Assembly (NCBI RefSeq): GCF_048544455.1 | Contig: NC_133536.1 | Coordinates: 37,032,652 to 37,096,651 of the forward strand | Length of the DNA: 64,000 nucleotides | Direction of reading: 5' to 3' | Origin: Silene latifolia | Taxonomy: Eukaryota; Streptophyta; Magnoliopsida; Caryophyllales; Caryophyllaceae | Translations under genes and position numbers: made by a program | Notes under the pieces: generated by a model | What the model saw: the letters and a program-made list of their open reading frames with translations, nothing else | Told to the model about the DNA's origin: nothing | The model's database searches: none | Shown here: positions 23,221-33,875 of the stretch, in pieces | How positions within the stretch are numbered: position 1 is the stretch's first letter | How the letters are laid out: each line of letters starts with the position of its first letter

Positions 23221-23455
23221 TGATGTTATGAGTATCTTGGTAGGGTATGGAGTTAGTGTTGAGAGAGATATAATGGAGTTGATACGATATCGTGAGACAT
23301 GTTGTGGAGGTAGGAATAGTTAGTGGAGTTGGTGTTACGAGTTCATGTTTGGGTTGGAATTTTGTTTTGAGTTCTTAGTCACGTTGTTGTGTCTTGATCG
23401 AGTTAGTATGTTTGTTTTTATGTATGGGTTGAACTTCGGGGACGAAGTTCTTTTT

Positions 23456-23468
23456 AAGGAGGGAAGAC
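23456..23468 (+). promoter_or_regulatory. Element F polypurine tract
   Basis: AAGGAGGGAAGAC directly before the TGTAATAC start of the 3' LTR; primes plus-strand synthesis. Confidence 0.8.
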
Positions 23469-24863
23469 TGTAATACTCCGTATTTATATGTCTTGGGGTA
23501 CTCTATCGAGTAGCCCTTACTCTGTCGAGTAAGGGCAAGTTGCGAAGTTAAATAGTTTCTGACCTGTTGGACACTCGATCGAGTGGCTGGGGCACTCGAT
23601 CGAGTAGGGGGGTACTCGATCGAGTATCCTTGGGTACTCGATCGAGTAGCCGGTTTATCGGGGAGTTTCTCTCGGGTTTTGTTAATTATGCGATTAAGAT
23701 ATATAATCTTTCCGTCATCATTCTAAACACTTTTAGAAAAACCTAATTTACTGTTAAAGAGAGAAAGCAAGTTCATTCATCATCCTAATCGCATTGTTGA
23801 CAAATTCCGGAGCTAGAGGTGTCGGATTTCATTGTTCTTTGCATCATAGTGTTCCTTGCGTCAAGGGTAAGTCCTACATACCAATTTTATAGCGTTTGGT
23901 TGACTTTGTTTAAACCCTAATTTTGGGATTGGGGGTTTTTATGATTTGTTGTGTTGGTAGTGATTATGTGATTATGTGATAGGAGAAGGATTTGTAAAGG
24001 AGAGGTTTTGAGACAGCTGCTAGATCGTCTGATGATTGTGTTGCTTTCCAGGTAGGATTTCCTACTCAGTATTAGTCCCATAATGGGATGATTGTTGATG
24101 TGTTGAGATTGATTATTTAACATCGTAATTGTGTTGTGACGGTGGTTGATTGTGATTATTGATTAACATCGTAATTGTGTTGTGACGGTTGTGATTGTGA
24201 TTGTTGTCTCTGGTTCTCGAGATGCGTTCTCGGCTGAGTGGAGTCACTTGCGGGAGTGGCTTCACGCCCTAGTTTCGCCCTTCGTGGAACCCGCCACGGA
24301 AGGGGATGTGCACATTAATGGACAGGGTTATCGCTCACTGTTATGTGGAGCGGGGCTTAGGTGGGAACGGCTGCGGTCCCCCATTGGTAGGGCTGGTCCA
24401 GTGGACAGTCGGTGATTGAGATTGATGGGATTGGAGTAATTGTGTGTATGTGTGACGGTTAAGCTGTCTGTGTATCTTACTGTTGATATATATATATAAG
24501 TTGTGTGATTAGTATCGACCCGTTTAAATGTTTTAAAAATGTGGTGATCCATTCGGGGGTGGTGAGCAGTTGCTTGACAGGTATAGCTTGGATACGCGTG
24601 GGATCTAGCTGGGATGGAGTCATCACATATCAGAGTCTTTAGTCTTCCGCTGTGTTTATTAGAACAGTTCCTTTCAGTTGGTTTATAGTTTGAGAACAGT
24701 TGTATTTTACGTACTGTTGGGTTTGTAATGTAATCACTTAAACTTATTTAATAAAGTATGTTTCTTCATTGTCTTATGATTATCATGCCTCGGGTAACCG
24801 AGATGGTGGCATCCTTATACCTGAGTGGTCCTGGTAAGGCACTTGGAGTATGGGGGTGTTACA
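23469..24863 (+). repeat. Element F 3' LTR
   Basis: Same ends and features as the 5' LTR, including four palindromes (23573, 23594, 23614 and 23636). Most differences from the 5' LTR cluster at 24330-24530, where several short indels occur. Confidence 0.9.
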
Positions 24864-24868
24864 ATAGT

Positions 24869-25346
24869 AAGCTTTGGGCAAACACATCGGCCCGTTTGTT
24901 GATATATACTAGATCGACGGGTTGGGTCCGGATACAGGTATAGTTAAATGAGGGTAACGTGTTGGGATGGATAATGAAACCACTAAAAACAAAATTTTAG
25001 TGACCTTTTCTTTGCCATTTGTTAAAATAAAATCGTTTTTCATTGATATTTGGCACAAAAGCCAAGGAAATGGGAAAAAGAAGACGGAAATAATTAAAAA
25101 TTAAAGGGCTATCTAAGATGCCCACTTAAACCTCCACTTGCCCACTTGCGTAAACCTTACTAAATACGAGTATATAAATATATAACAATTAAGTGATACA
25201 CCCTGAAACGGAAATTGATAACAATTCACAGGTACAAGCAGTATATAAATATTATTAATATTTAAATACTCCTTCCCGTTATTTGGATTCATACCTTTTT
25301 CTTGAATATATGTGTGTAGAGTAATACCTTTTCTTAATTACGTGTA
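24869..25346. other. Spacer after element F
   Basis: AT-rich DNA continuing the locus that F interrupted. No gene recognised. Confidence 0.55.
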
Positions 25347-25807
25347 GGGACGAAGCTATGCCTGGGCCGAAGGGGCCATGGCCTGGGCAAGCTCTAAACA
25401 CATCAGTACTAAGTGTGTAGTAAACTAGATAATGTTCTGCATTTAACACAGCGGTAAGTTTAATACTACTATACGCCAGAGCCAACACATCGCGTGTTCG
25501 ATCCTAGACATGCTGGTTTTTGTTTTTATTTTTATTTTTGGGCTTTTTCTTTCAGTTTTATGGAATCATTTTCATCGGTGAAAGTGGCCGTTGCTTGCTA
25601 AATAAGTGTACGACTTTAATTTAACCGTCTCGCCTTAAATGTATTGTTTATTAAAAATACCTTTCACAAAAAAAAAAAATGTAAACAAGCATTTGAGATG
25701 GAGGCAGTGACAAATATCGACAATGTTAAATAATGGTGTGAGGTCTATTATAAACATCGATAAAATTAATATCGGCCCCAGTCATTATATTGTCCTAACT
25801 TCGTCCC
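25347..25807. mobile_element. TIR-like remnant (GGGACGAAG ends)
   Basis: GGGACGAAGCTA at the left and TAACTTCGTCCC at the right are inverted with one mismatch, and both sides continue into GGGGCC/GGCCCC. No target duplication is clear. A GTTCGATCC segment at 25496-25504 resembles a tRNA B box, but no A box or tRNA fold is evident. It could be a small DNA transposon derivative; classification is open. Confidence 0.35.
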
Positions 25808-26193
25808 TGATTATGTGGACGATATCTCGGTTTATATTTATTTACATACACGTTTACAACAAACATATATGTTGGTTATTTTTTTTTTACCTAAATATGA
25901 AAAATCAATTTATTAGAAAGAAAAGCTTTATTTTGATTCGTGGTAATAGTAAGTGTACTTATATAATAGCTAATGTAGTTTACAAACAAGCAACGCTTAA
26001 AACTTTTGATTAGCGGCAGTATACATTTTCTATTATATGTACATTTTATTTGTTGGGAGGTATTTTTTAGAATTTTAGACATTACTAATTATTATATTTT
26101 TATATAAATAACATGTATTTAATTCAATATATATAGTATAAATAACATGTATTTAATTCAGTATAGTTTATAACAATTTTAGGCACCAAATCA
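25808..26193. other. AT-rich spacer with a short tandem repeat
   Basis: TATAAATAACATGTATTTAA-TTCA occurs twice with a 34-bp period (26103-26126 and 26137-26160). The small frames here (25723-26013 and 25891-26082) are AT-rich and unsupported. Confidence 0.6.
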
Positions 26194-26220
26194 GCGCAAT
26201 TTTGCGCGGGTTAAAACTAG
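26194..26220 (+). mobile_element. Second Helitron 3' terminus
   Basis: GCGCAA-TT-TTGCGC stem-loop at 26194-26207, then CTAG at 26217-26220 followed by T. This is the Helitron end pattern. Its 5' end is not located and may lie before the inserted element F. Confidence 0.5.
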
Positions 26221-26231
26221 TATATGACAAT

Positions 26232-27311
26232 TGATAAGTGCATAATTTACATAGTTTTACCCCTTAGATTAGCTCAATTTTACATTTCATTTAGCACTTA
26301 TCATAGTTTTTTGAGCTAATATTTGTTATTCTAGTTGCAATTGCTTGTTTCCACATGTTTTATGGAGTTTAAGCTTTTAGGAGCTAAAATCCAACAAATA
26401 TGCAAGCTAGAGTGCAAAAGCTAAGCAAAAGCAAGTATTGGACTAAGTGTATGAAGTTGCATGGTTTTTGCATGAAGATTTAATAGATTGAAGTAAGAAT
26501 TACAAATGAAGTCAAATGCAAAGTCAAGCCCAAAATGAAAGTCCAAATTAAGGTGGAAGCTTTGGATGCTAAGGAGGTTTGGATGTTAAGATTAAGAAGC
26601 ATTTGCTAAGATTAAGATTTAATGGATTAAAGTAAGAATTACAAATGAAGTCTCATTAGTTTTCATATTTAGTTTCAATATTGTTAAGCTTTTGTTGATG
26701 TTAAACATTTGGTTCTAAGTTAAATCAAGCATTTTGTTCTCTTTGCAATTCAAGTTCTAGTTCCTCATTTCGGTAATTCTTATTCTTTTTTATTTAGTTT
26801 ACAATTCTATTTACATTTTCATAATAACATCGCTAGCATTTCAATTTTACCACCTAGTTTAGTCTCATATTTTATGTTTTATCATTTAGTTTATATCATT
26901 TCTACAATCATGTTTAGCATTTTATTTAACAAAGTTTATTGTTTACATTTCGTCATGAGTAGCTAAATTCCTTAGTTTAAAGGCTAGGTAAGCTATGCAA
27001 AATCAAATATGTAAAATGATAAATTAGGTTGATATAATATTGTCTAATTATTTCTATCACATGTTTGCATCGTCACGTTTAATCTTTGTTTAAAGGCCTT
27101 ATTTATTGATTAAGTTTGTTAACTCGTTCTTATAAGTCGAGAGGCACGAAAATGAATTAGACTAAGCATGTGTAGTAGGACGACTTAGTCATAAACGAGA
27201 GTTTCTCTAGGACCCGGTCTATGGTTGACACTAATATCGTAAGGTGGGTGTCTCTAAGCCTAAACAATTGACAATGTTATTATTACCGAGTTTAACATGA
27301 ACATATATTTA
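26232..27311 (+). repeat. Element A 5' LTR, first part
   Basis: Begins TGATAAGTGCATA, the same start as the LTR of B read on the - strand, and stays collinear with it. It breaks at the ATTTA duplication where B inserted. The GC palindromes and TATA box of B's LTR are not found here. Confidence 0.85.
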
Positions 27312-28287
27312 TGATAGGCTTATCGCGTACCTATGCAAAGATAAAATTCCCTAAACACAAATTAATGTAGTAATAGGGGTCGAACCACAAGGAAATGGGA
27401 ATTACTTCGTGAATTGCTATGGGTAGATTCTTATCAAGGTCGATTTCGATTTGGGTTGGTTTGGTTGTTTGATGATTAAAACAATAATGATGTAAAATAT
27501 ATAATAAAAGAGAGTCTAAGGGGTTCGGGTCACACATGCAAAAGTAAACATACGATCATGATAAATGCGGTACTAATAACATTGTCAATTGCTTAGGCTT
27601 AAAAACACCCACCTTACGATATAAATGTCAACCTTAGACCGGGTCCTAGAGAAACTCTCGTCCATGACTAGGTCGTCCTACTATACGTGCTTAGTCTAAT
27701 TCAATTCCGTGCCTCTCGACTTATAGAACGAATAAACAAACTTAATCAATTGAATAGGGCCCTAAACAAAGATTAAACATTGTGGCACAAGCATGTGATA
27801 GAAGCAATATGATCAATATTATTATTAATCTATTTTATCATGTTATATACTTGATTTATGCATGGCTCCCCTAGCCCTTAGACTAGGAAATTTAGCTACT
27901 CATACTAAAATGTAAATTGCAAACTAAATTAAGAGAAATGGTGAACATAATTGTATGATTTATATAAACTAATTGATTTAACATATGGAAGAATTAAACT
28001 AAAGTAATCTAAACAAATTATTTAATTATAAACTATATATAAACTGAAATAGAAATGTAGAGATATAAACTATAAATAGAAATACCTTAAAAGTAAAGAA
28101 CTTGTATGGAAGAACAATGTATAACCAAAAGCTTGAAATAACTTAGAACCAAATGTTTGAAGAACTACAAGATTAACTAATTTGTAAACTAATATGAAAA
28201 CTATTGAGAGAATTATAATTCTTAAGGCTATTGTAAACTAAAACTTGGACGTAAAATTGGATTCCTAAAGCTTTGGAACACCTCTCT

Positions 28288-28295
28288 TATTTATA
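28288..28295 (-). promoter_or_regulatory. TATA box, B 3' LTR
   Basis: TATAAATA on the - strand, about 40 bp downstream (in element sense) of the palindrome pair. The same arrangement is at 40477-40484 in the other LTR. Confidence 0.6.
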
Positions 28296-28334
28296 GGAGA
28301 GGAGGGCCTAACGTAAAAACCAAAAGGCATGCAA

Positions 28335-28366
28335 CCCCGATCGGGGCCACCCCACCCCGATCGGGG
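28335..28366. promoter_or_regulatory. Palindrome pair CCCCGATCGGGG, B 3' LTR
   Basis: Perfect 12-bp palindromes at 28335-28346 and 28355-28366, 20 bp apart start to start, just upstream of the LTR TATA box in element orientation. Confidence 0.7.
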
Positions 28367-28834
28367 TCGTGTGTTTCCAGCTCCTTTGCCTTAATTCTCC
28401 TCTTAATTGCTTGGAGAATCCTATGTTGGGTGATTAATTGTGCGATTAATCACCCGGTTAAGACCATAATTCTTGGCATCCTAGGTAGATTGGAATCCTA
28501 TCTTTTCCACCTTGACTTGGACTTGAAGTTGGGCTTGACTTTGGTTTGTTGACAACAATTATATTGCACACATTAGTCCATCAACTTCTTCATGAAAAAC
28601 CCATGCAAACACTCCATGATAGCCCAATATTTGGTCTTGCTTAGCCATTGCACTCTAGTAGCTCATCTTGTAGTATTTTAGCTCCAAAAAGCTTAAGTAT
28701 CCTACAAAACATGTGGAGACAAACAAATGCACTAGAATAACAAATATTAGCTCAAAACACTATGATAAGTGCTAAATGACAAATAAAATGGAGCTAATAT
28801 AGGGGATGAAAGTATATAAAATATGCACTTATCA

Positions 28835-28846
28835 AACTCCCCCAAT
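28835..28846 (-). promoter_or_regulatory. Element B polypurine tract
   Basis: TTGGGGGAGTTT on the - strand immediately before the TGATAAG start of the 3' LTR. Confidence 0.8.
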
Positions 28847-30334
28847 CTAAACCCTTGCTTGTCCCCAAGCAAGAAACCAAATCCCATAAATTGCAATATC
28901 CCAATGAGCTAAGCATAATGATTTAGAAACCCGAAGCAACATGGGCAAGGAATAAAGCAAAGCATGGTTGAGATTTACATGACGACGTAGCATAGAAAAC
29001 TTTGAATGAACCTTTAAGCTCTTGCATGATCCTTTGACTTATGGACTCTCACGGGGCACTCAAACTCTTTAGATGTGAAAGGACAATTTTTGTGAATAAA
29101 CACTCAACTATCCTCAACTTACAATAATGTGTCCGCAATCTAATATGGTAATCAATCAAAACCAGTAAGCCAAAACAATCAAATGCAAGCATGATAAAGA
29201 AGCCAAATGGGTAGGAAGAAGGCAATATGTAATGGGTAAGAAGGGGGAACAAATGAATAATGGATTGTGGAGCTAATGTCAAACTAGCAACTACCAAAAT
29301 GCAAGGATGCTCAATCCCAATTCTAACCCAATTTTTTTCAGTTCAAACCGTAAGAAATTTCTCCAAAATATGATGAATAATGCTTGAGAATTTCTCATAT
29401 CTTTTCTTCTTCTTCTTCTTCTCTTTCTTTTCTTTTTCAATGCATACTTCTTTTTTTCATGCTTTTTCTCATTCATTCATTTTTTCCATCTTCATTTTTT
29501 TCTTTCAACTTTTTCTTTTCTCAACTTTTCATTTTTTTCTCTTCTTTTTCAAGAGCATTAAGACCAAGCTCACATGATATTCAAAATTTGAAACAAATCC
29601 CAATTGAGCACCCAAACAAGACCAAACAAGCTACTAACTCAACAAGGTAGGCAAGTTATAATGTAGCTAGGGAAAATTGTTTGTGAAGGGGTTAAGAAGG
29701 CAATTATATTCATGTGAATGGCTCCAAAATGCTATAACAAATGAGTGCATGTTTACCAAGAAATGACATGAAGACCATACTTGTGCGTATTGATGAAACA
29801 CACATCATAAGGAGACACCTACACTCACCTAAGAGAGACCGGATATGGATGCATCGGTCAAAAGAGGCTCTACCTTACCAATTTGTAGTTTGCCACAAGT
29901 CAAGATCAAGCCTATTCGGTTCATTCTCCATCTCCCACCTACTATGTCAAGACATCCCCATGTAGCTAATATCCCAACATGAAAGAATAAATTATTAGCA
30001 ACAAGCCATTATTAGGATAAGCAAAGAGGAAAGTAGGCAACAAGCAAGCACAAAGCAAAAATTTCTCTCAAAATTTTTCAAAATTTCTACACTACATGCA
30101 AACTATTCTATATGCAAATGCCAAAATTTCTACACTACATGCAAACTATTCTATATGCAAATGCAATATCTCCCCCCAAGCTAAACATCACATTGTCCTC
30201 AATGTGCCAACTATCCAAATCACCCAATCAAACCATAAAAATGGCTCAAGGCACAAAACAAGAAGGACTAGAGGTTATGTTTAATGGGATGCAAGTTCTA
30301 AACTAAAATGCAAAGCAATTAAAACTTACTCGAC
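28847..30334 (-). other. Element B 3' non-coding tail
   Basis: Retrotransposon tail between the polypurine tract and the C insertion. It has T/C-rich low complexity at 29400-29560 and a 43-bp tandem duplication (30080-30121 and 30123-30164). Small frames (for example 29049-29297 on the - strand) have no recognisable product. Confidence 0.65.
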
Positions 30335-30339
30335 TTGCT

Positions 30340-32500
30340 TGTGACACCCTCAATTATTGCGGAAAAGTAAACACGTAATTCTACAGAAAAACTGACAGGA
30401 TATGTTTGTAATAGGTTCAATTGGGTAAAAACCTGTAATTTTTAAAACCTGAACCTGTTATAAAGATATCCAAAAGGGAAGGTGTCAAACATGCAAGGTC
30501 CAAAATAAATCTCATGAATGAAACATCGCTAAAGTCGCGAAACAAAGTTATACAAACCAAATATGAGAAAGGGAGACATATGTCCCTAAAATGTATGTGA
30601 CATAAAAAGGGTTTAAGGGTCACAATAAAATAAAACCAGTCTAGGTTCCAAGGTTACTTTGCTCGCTAGCTCGTCCATGTACCCCATATATGCATCACCT
30701 ACCTCATTCGCATTTTTACAAATACGAAAGCCACGGTCGATGGGGAGTAACTCCGAGTTCTCCCAGCCACGAAATGTCATAATTAATATAACATGTAAAC
30801 ATAAGAATATGAATATGAATCACACATAGCCTTAGCATATAGATGCTAGACAATCGTGCTTATCATGTGAACAACAATATAACAACACATAGTCCTAGCA
30901 TGTGAATACTAGACCGACTCATACTACACTATCATGTGAATCACATAACATCCAGGAATCCAAACTCTATCAACCATAGCCGGCTTGCATATCACCTTCT
31001 ATGATTCATAGAATCACCATACAAGAAAGGGCAATATATCAAAGACAGGCATAAGTTCTTAGTACCGTCAATAGTCACTCTGTAACTCGAGTCTATACCA
31101 CGAGGTAGGGAAGGTAATCGAACCGGTATCTTGGCTCAGCGGTTAATATTAATAAAACATGGCCAAGACACAACACAACCCTAGCCTAAAATCACAAGCA
31201 GACCTAGACATGCGGATACACACCACCGCACCCAAGACCCACAATTTTTCTAAAACAAAGTGAGTACCCTAAGGAGTCCACCAAAGGGTTGGCTAGTACT
31301 TAAGCTGACCACTTACTCTCAAAATAAGTAACGAGGTCATGCCCCAACTTGGATATAAATCCACTAGTCAGGAACACAAAGACTATTAAGCAGTGAACAT
31401 ATACTCGTCAGTGACTATAAAGACCTATCTATGATGAAGGCCGAAATACTCACCTAGGACCTAGTCCCAGCTTGAATATTTTAGCCCACACCACTCAAGA
31501 CAAATAGGACACCCACTTAACCATAAGAGGGCAAAGAGTCCAACTTACCAACATAAATGCTAACATTCTATCATGTGAAAGGCTATATAAATGTCTATTC
31601 AGCAGACAATGCAACAATATCCTCAATATCAATAATAATCCAAATTCCAGCTAACCGTTAATCTCATAATTCATGAGAACAAGCTAAAATGGCAACAAGG
31701 CAAGAAGACTCAAGTATAAGGCAACCAATTCATCCAACAACCAACATGTGAAATGATAATTACAAATATCAAGGCATAACATAAAACATCCAATCTCACC
31801 TCAAAGACAAACCCTCGACCTGAGTCCCGCGACGGGTCATCGGTCAAATCGAGGCTGACTGGTTTAAACCTAGCTTGACCAAACTCGTTCGGTCAATCTG
31901 GCCCATCTCAGAGTCTTGGCCTACTTTGGCCCAAATTACAAAATTTATCGCAATATTATTCTCATGCTATTTCCAATTTCTATCATGTGAAAAACGAAAG
32001 TAACACATTATCAATCACCTAAACACTTAACAAACAACAAACACCACATAAACTACTAATGTGACATTAATTCGTCGAGTAACTCGGAATAGTTACCTTA
32101 AGCTAGCAAAGAGACAAGCAATAAACTTGAGAAAGCTTCTAAAACCCAAAATTACTCTTCATCTTCAACCACATATGAGTCACCTAAAATAATTATGTGA
32201 AAGGATGATATTAACGAATTATCGTTATATAAAATATGAGACGGAAATTAATTTAATTATATTTTAGATAAACCAAACTAGCGTCAAAACAATTTATAGA
32301 TACGGCCCCAAACTCGCGACTTAGCCAGGCCACTGCCTAGGCCACGGCCAGGCCACTGCCTAGGCCACGGCCAGGCTACAGCAGGCCACGGCCAGGCCGC
32401 TGCTAGGCCAACCTTATAAAAGTCACTCTCGTCCCAAAAATTAATTCAAAATAGCAATTAAAAGAATTTTATCCAACTTAATAAAATACGGGGTGTTACA
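30340..32500 (-). repeat. Element C 3' LTR
   Basis: 2161 bp with a GC-rich minisatellite at 32324-32411. The 68-codon frame at 30417-30623 is repeated in the other LTR and unsupported. Confidence 0.9.
32324..32411. repeat. GGCCACGGCCAGGCCACTGCCTA minisatellite (C LTR)
   Basis: About four degenerate units based on AGGCCACGGCC and AGGCCACTGCCT, very GC-rich in an AT-rich LTR and locally palindromic. The equivalent block in the other LTR is 35863-35950. Confidence 0.75.
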
Positions 32501-32516
32501 ATCACCCCATCTTTTA
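32501..32516 (-). promoter_or_regulatory. Element C polypurine tract
   Basis: On the - strand AAAAGATGGGGTGAT directly precedes the TGTAACACC start of the 3' LTR. Confidence 0.65.
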
Positions 32517-33861
32517 AAAAGTTTCGTCCTCGAAACTTGAAAGTATAAATGAAAGGTTATAAAAAATAAAACTGGAATTGGAATCGGTAACCAAAACATT
32601 TTAAAGGTTATTTATCGTAAGAATCAAAATTCTTTCAAGAACTTCAACTAAAATTTTCCGACAGAACCAGACTCTCATCAGAGGAACGGAAGTATTCTCG
32701 TTACGTATTCAAGAACATCACATTCCAAATCAAAGATAAGGTCAAAAGGCAAATCATTTGTATAAATCAAAATCAAAATACCTTCAAAAACATTAATGAA
32801 GAGTTTTCAAAAATATAAGTCTCATTCATGGAACGGAATTGCTCTTGTCGCGCACACAAGAACGCTAACTTTCCATGTCAAAGACAGATTTAAAATAAAA
32901 ATCATTCGCCGATAAGCGCAGGGCAAGTTATTAGACGCCTTTAATAACGAGTCCTAACATCCCATCAACGTTAAAATCAAATGAAAATGGCAATCCATTC
33001 AAGCTTTTCTTTCGCAAAAGCCAAAAGAAAATTAAGGGATTCATGGTTAAACTCAAAAAGGAGTCAAGTTCGTGAAAATATAACATTAAATTTTGACAAA
33101 TAATCATAAACAAATCAAAGTTAGTTAGAATTTGAACAAAATTTAAAAGCAACTCGGGTTTAACAATCAAAATTTAGGATAAAGGAGTCGATGCTCAAAG
33201 ATAAAAATGGGAACTGAATTAAATTTTCATTTTCAAACCTTTAAAATAGGTAAAGTTTTGTAGGAGTAACATATTTTTTTTTTTTAAACAACGAATCGAA
33301 AATGATAGTTTGAATTGTTTAGAAATTGTACGAAAAGAAAAGTAACTCAGATAGCATAAAAAAAAATAAAGTATGTTAAGAGAGCTCAAACTTAACCAAC
33401 AAGAGAGCTATAATGACTTTCATAGGGTAAAAATTGAAGTCAAAATTACAAGGATGTCAAAGATAGAGTTTCACAAGATACGAATGTCAAACTTAAAGGA
33501 GGAGCAAGATGAAGCGAGGAAATGAGGTATGAACGGTAACGCTTATGATCAAGGAGAAAGGGAAATTAGACGACAAGGAAACGCCAGATACTCAAATCTC
33601 AAACAACAATGTCATCACTCCACTAAGGAAACAAAGGGTAATAACTCCATTAGCTATAGATAAGCTCACGGTCATTGATCCAAGAACGCAACAATTATAA
33701 AATGACAATCAACAAACATGTTAGTACCTAACAAAGAGCAAACACAAAGAGACTACAACATAAGATCCTAAATCTACCCATCTTACCCGTCTCTCAAGTT
33801 TATTATTTTAAGGTCAAGTTATTTATATTGGGGTGCACAAACGTGCGTCGGGAGCAAATAT
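32517..33861 (-). other. Element C internal non-coding region
   Basis: AT-rich sequence with one 79-codon frame (32931-33170, - strand) that resembles nothing known. No gag, protease or pol similarity. Confidence 0.7.
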
Positions 33862-33874
33862 GCTCTGATACCAA
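33862..33874 (-). promoter_or_regulatory. Element C primer-binding site
   Basis: On the - strand TTGGTATCAGAGCA follows the 5' LTR end, matching the 3' end of initiator tRNA-Met. Confidence 0.85.
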
Positions 33875-33875
33875 C

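Larger units (their letters stand above)
18929..23455 (+). other. Element F internal non-coding region
   Basis: About 4.5 kb without retrotransposon domains. It contains a second palindrome cluster (20010-20174) and a relic 3'-end module (23171-23220). Short frames (up to 90 codons) do not resemble known proteins. The region is rich in GATGTG and GTTATG words but has no clear tandem order. Confidence 0.75.
17515..24863 (+). mobile_element. Element F: non-coding LTR retrotransposon (LARD-like)
   Basis: Two LTRs (17515-18914 and 23469-24863) with TG...CA ends flank about 4.55 kb. The 5-bp target duplication ATAGT is present at 17510-17514 and 24864-24868. A tRNA-Met primer site and a polypurine tract are in the right places, so F is structurally complete. 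The interior has only short frames and no gag, protease, RT or integrase similarity. That is the definition of a large retrotransposon derivative (LARD). The TGTAATACTCC start, the Met primer site and the ACTTCGGGGACGAAGTT sequence before the polypurine tract suggest derivation from a Tekay/Del-type chromovirus (inference). Roughly 20 differences between the LTRs imply a fairly recent insertion. Confidence 0.9.
27312..28834 (-). repeat. Element B 3' LTR
   Basis: On the - strand starts TGATAAGTGCAT and ends CGATAAGCCTATCA. Contains two CCCCGATCGGGG palindromes and a TATA box. The small frame 27331-27537 recurs in the other LTR and is not a gene. Confidence 0.88.

Noticed and set aside
18929-23455. 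Search for gag or pol remnants in F
   Set aside because: No zinc knuckle, protease, YVDD or integrase motif seen in the frames inspected; called non-coding.
25267-25310. Possible Stowaway MITE end (TACTCCTTCCCG)
   Set aside because: Only one end is present and no inverted partner with TA is nearby.
25496-25504. Possible tRNA-derived SINE (B-box-like GTTCGATCC)
   Set aside because: No matching A box, tRNA fold or A-rich tail with target duplication could be found.
27331-27537. 68-codon ORF repeated at 39520-39726
   Set aside because: Lies in both LTRs of element B; duplicated by the LTRs, not by gene duplication.
29291-29650. Overlapping lysine/arginine- and phenylalanine-rich ORFs
   Set aside because: Translation of the T/C-rich low-complexity tail of element B.
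30417-30623. 68-codon ORF repeated at 33953-34159
   Set aside because: Lies in both LTRs of element C and is identical there; no known domain.
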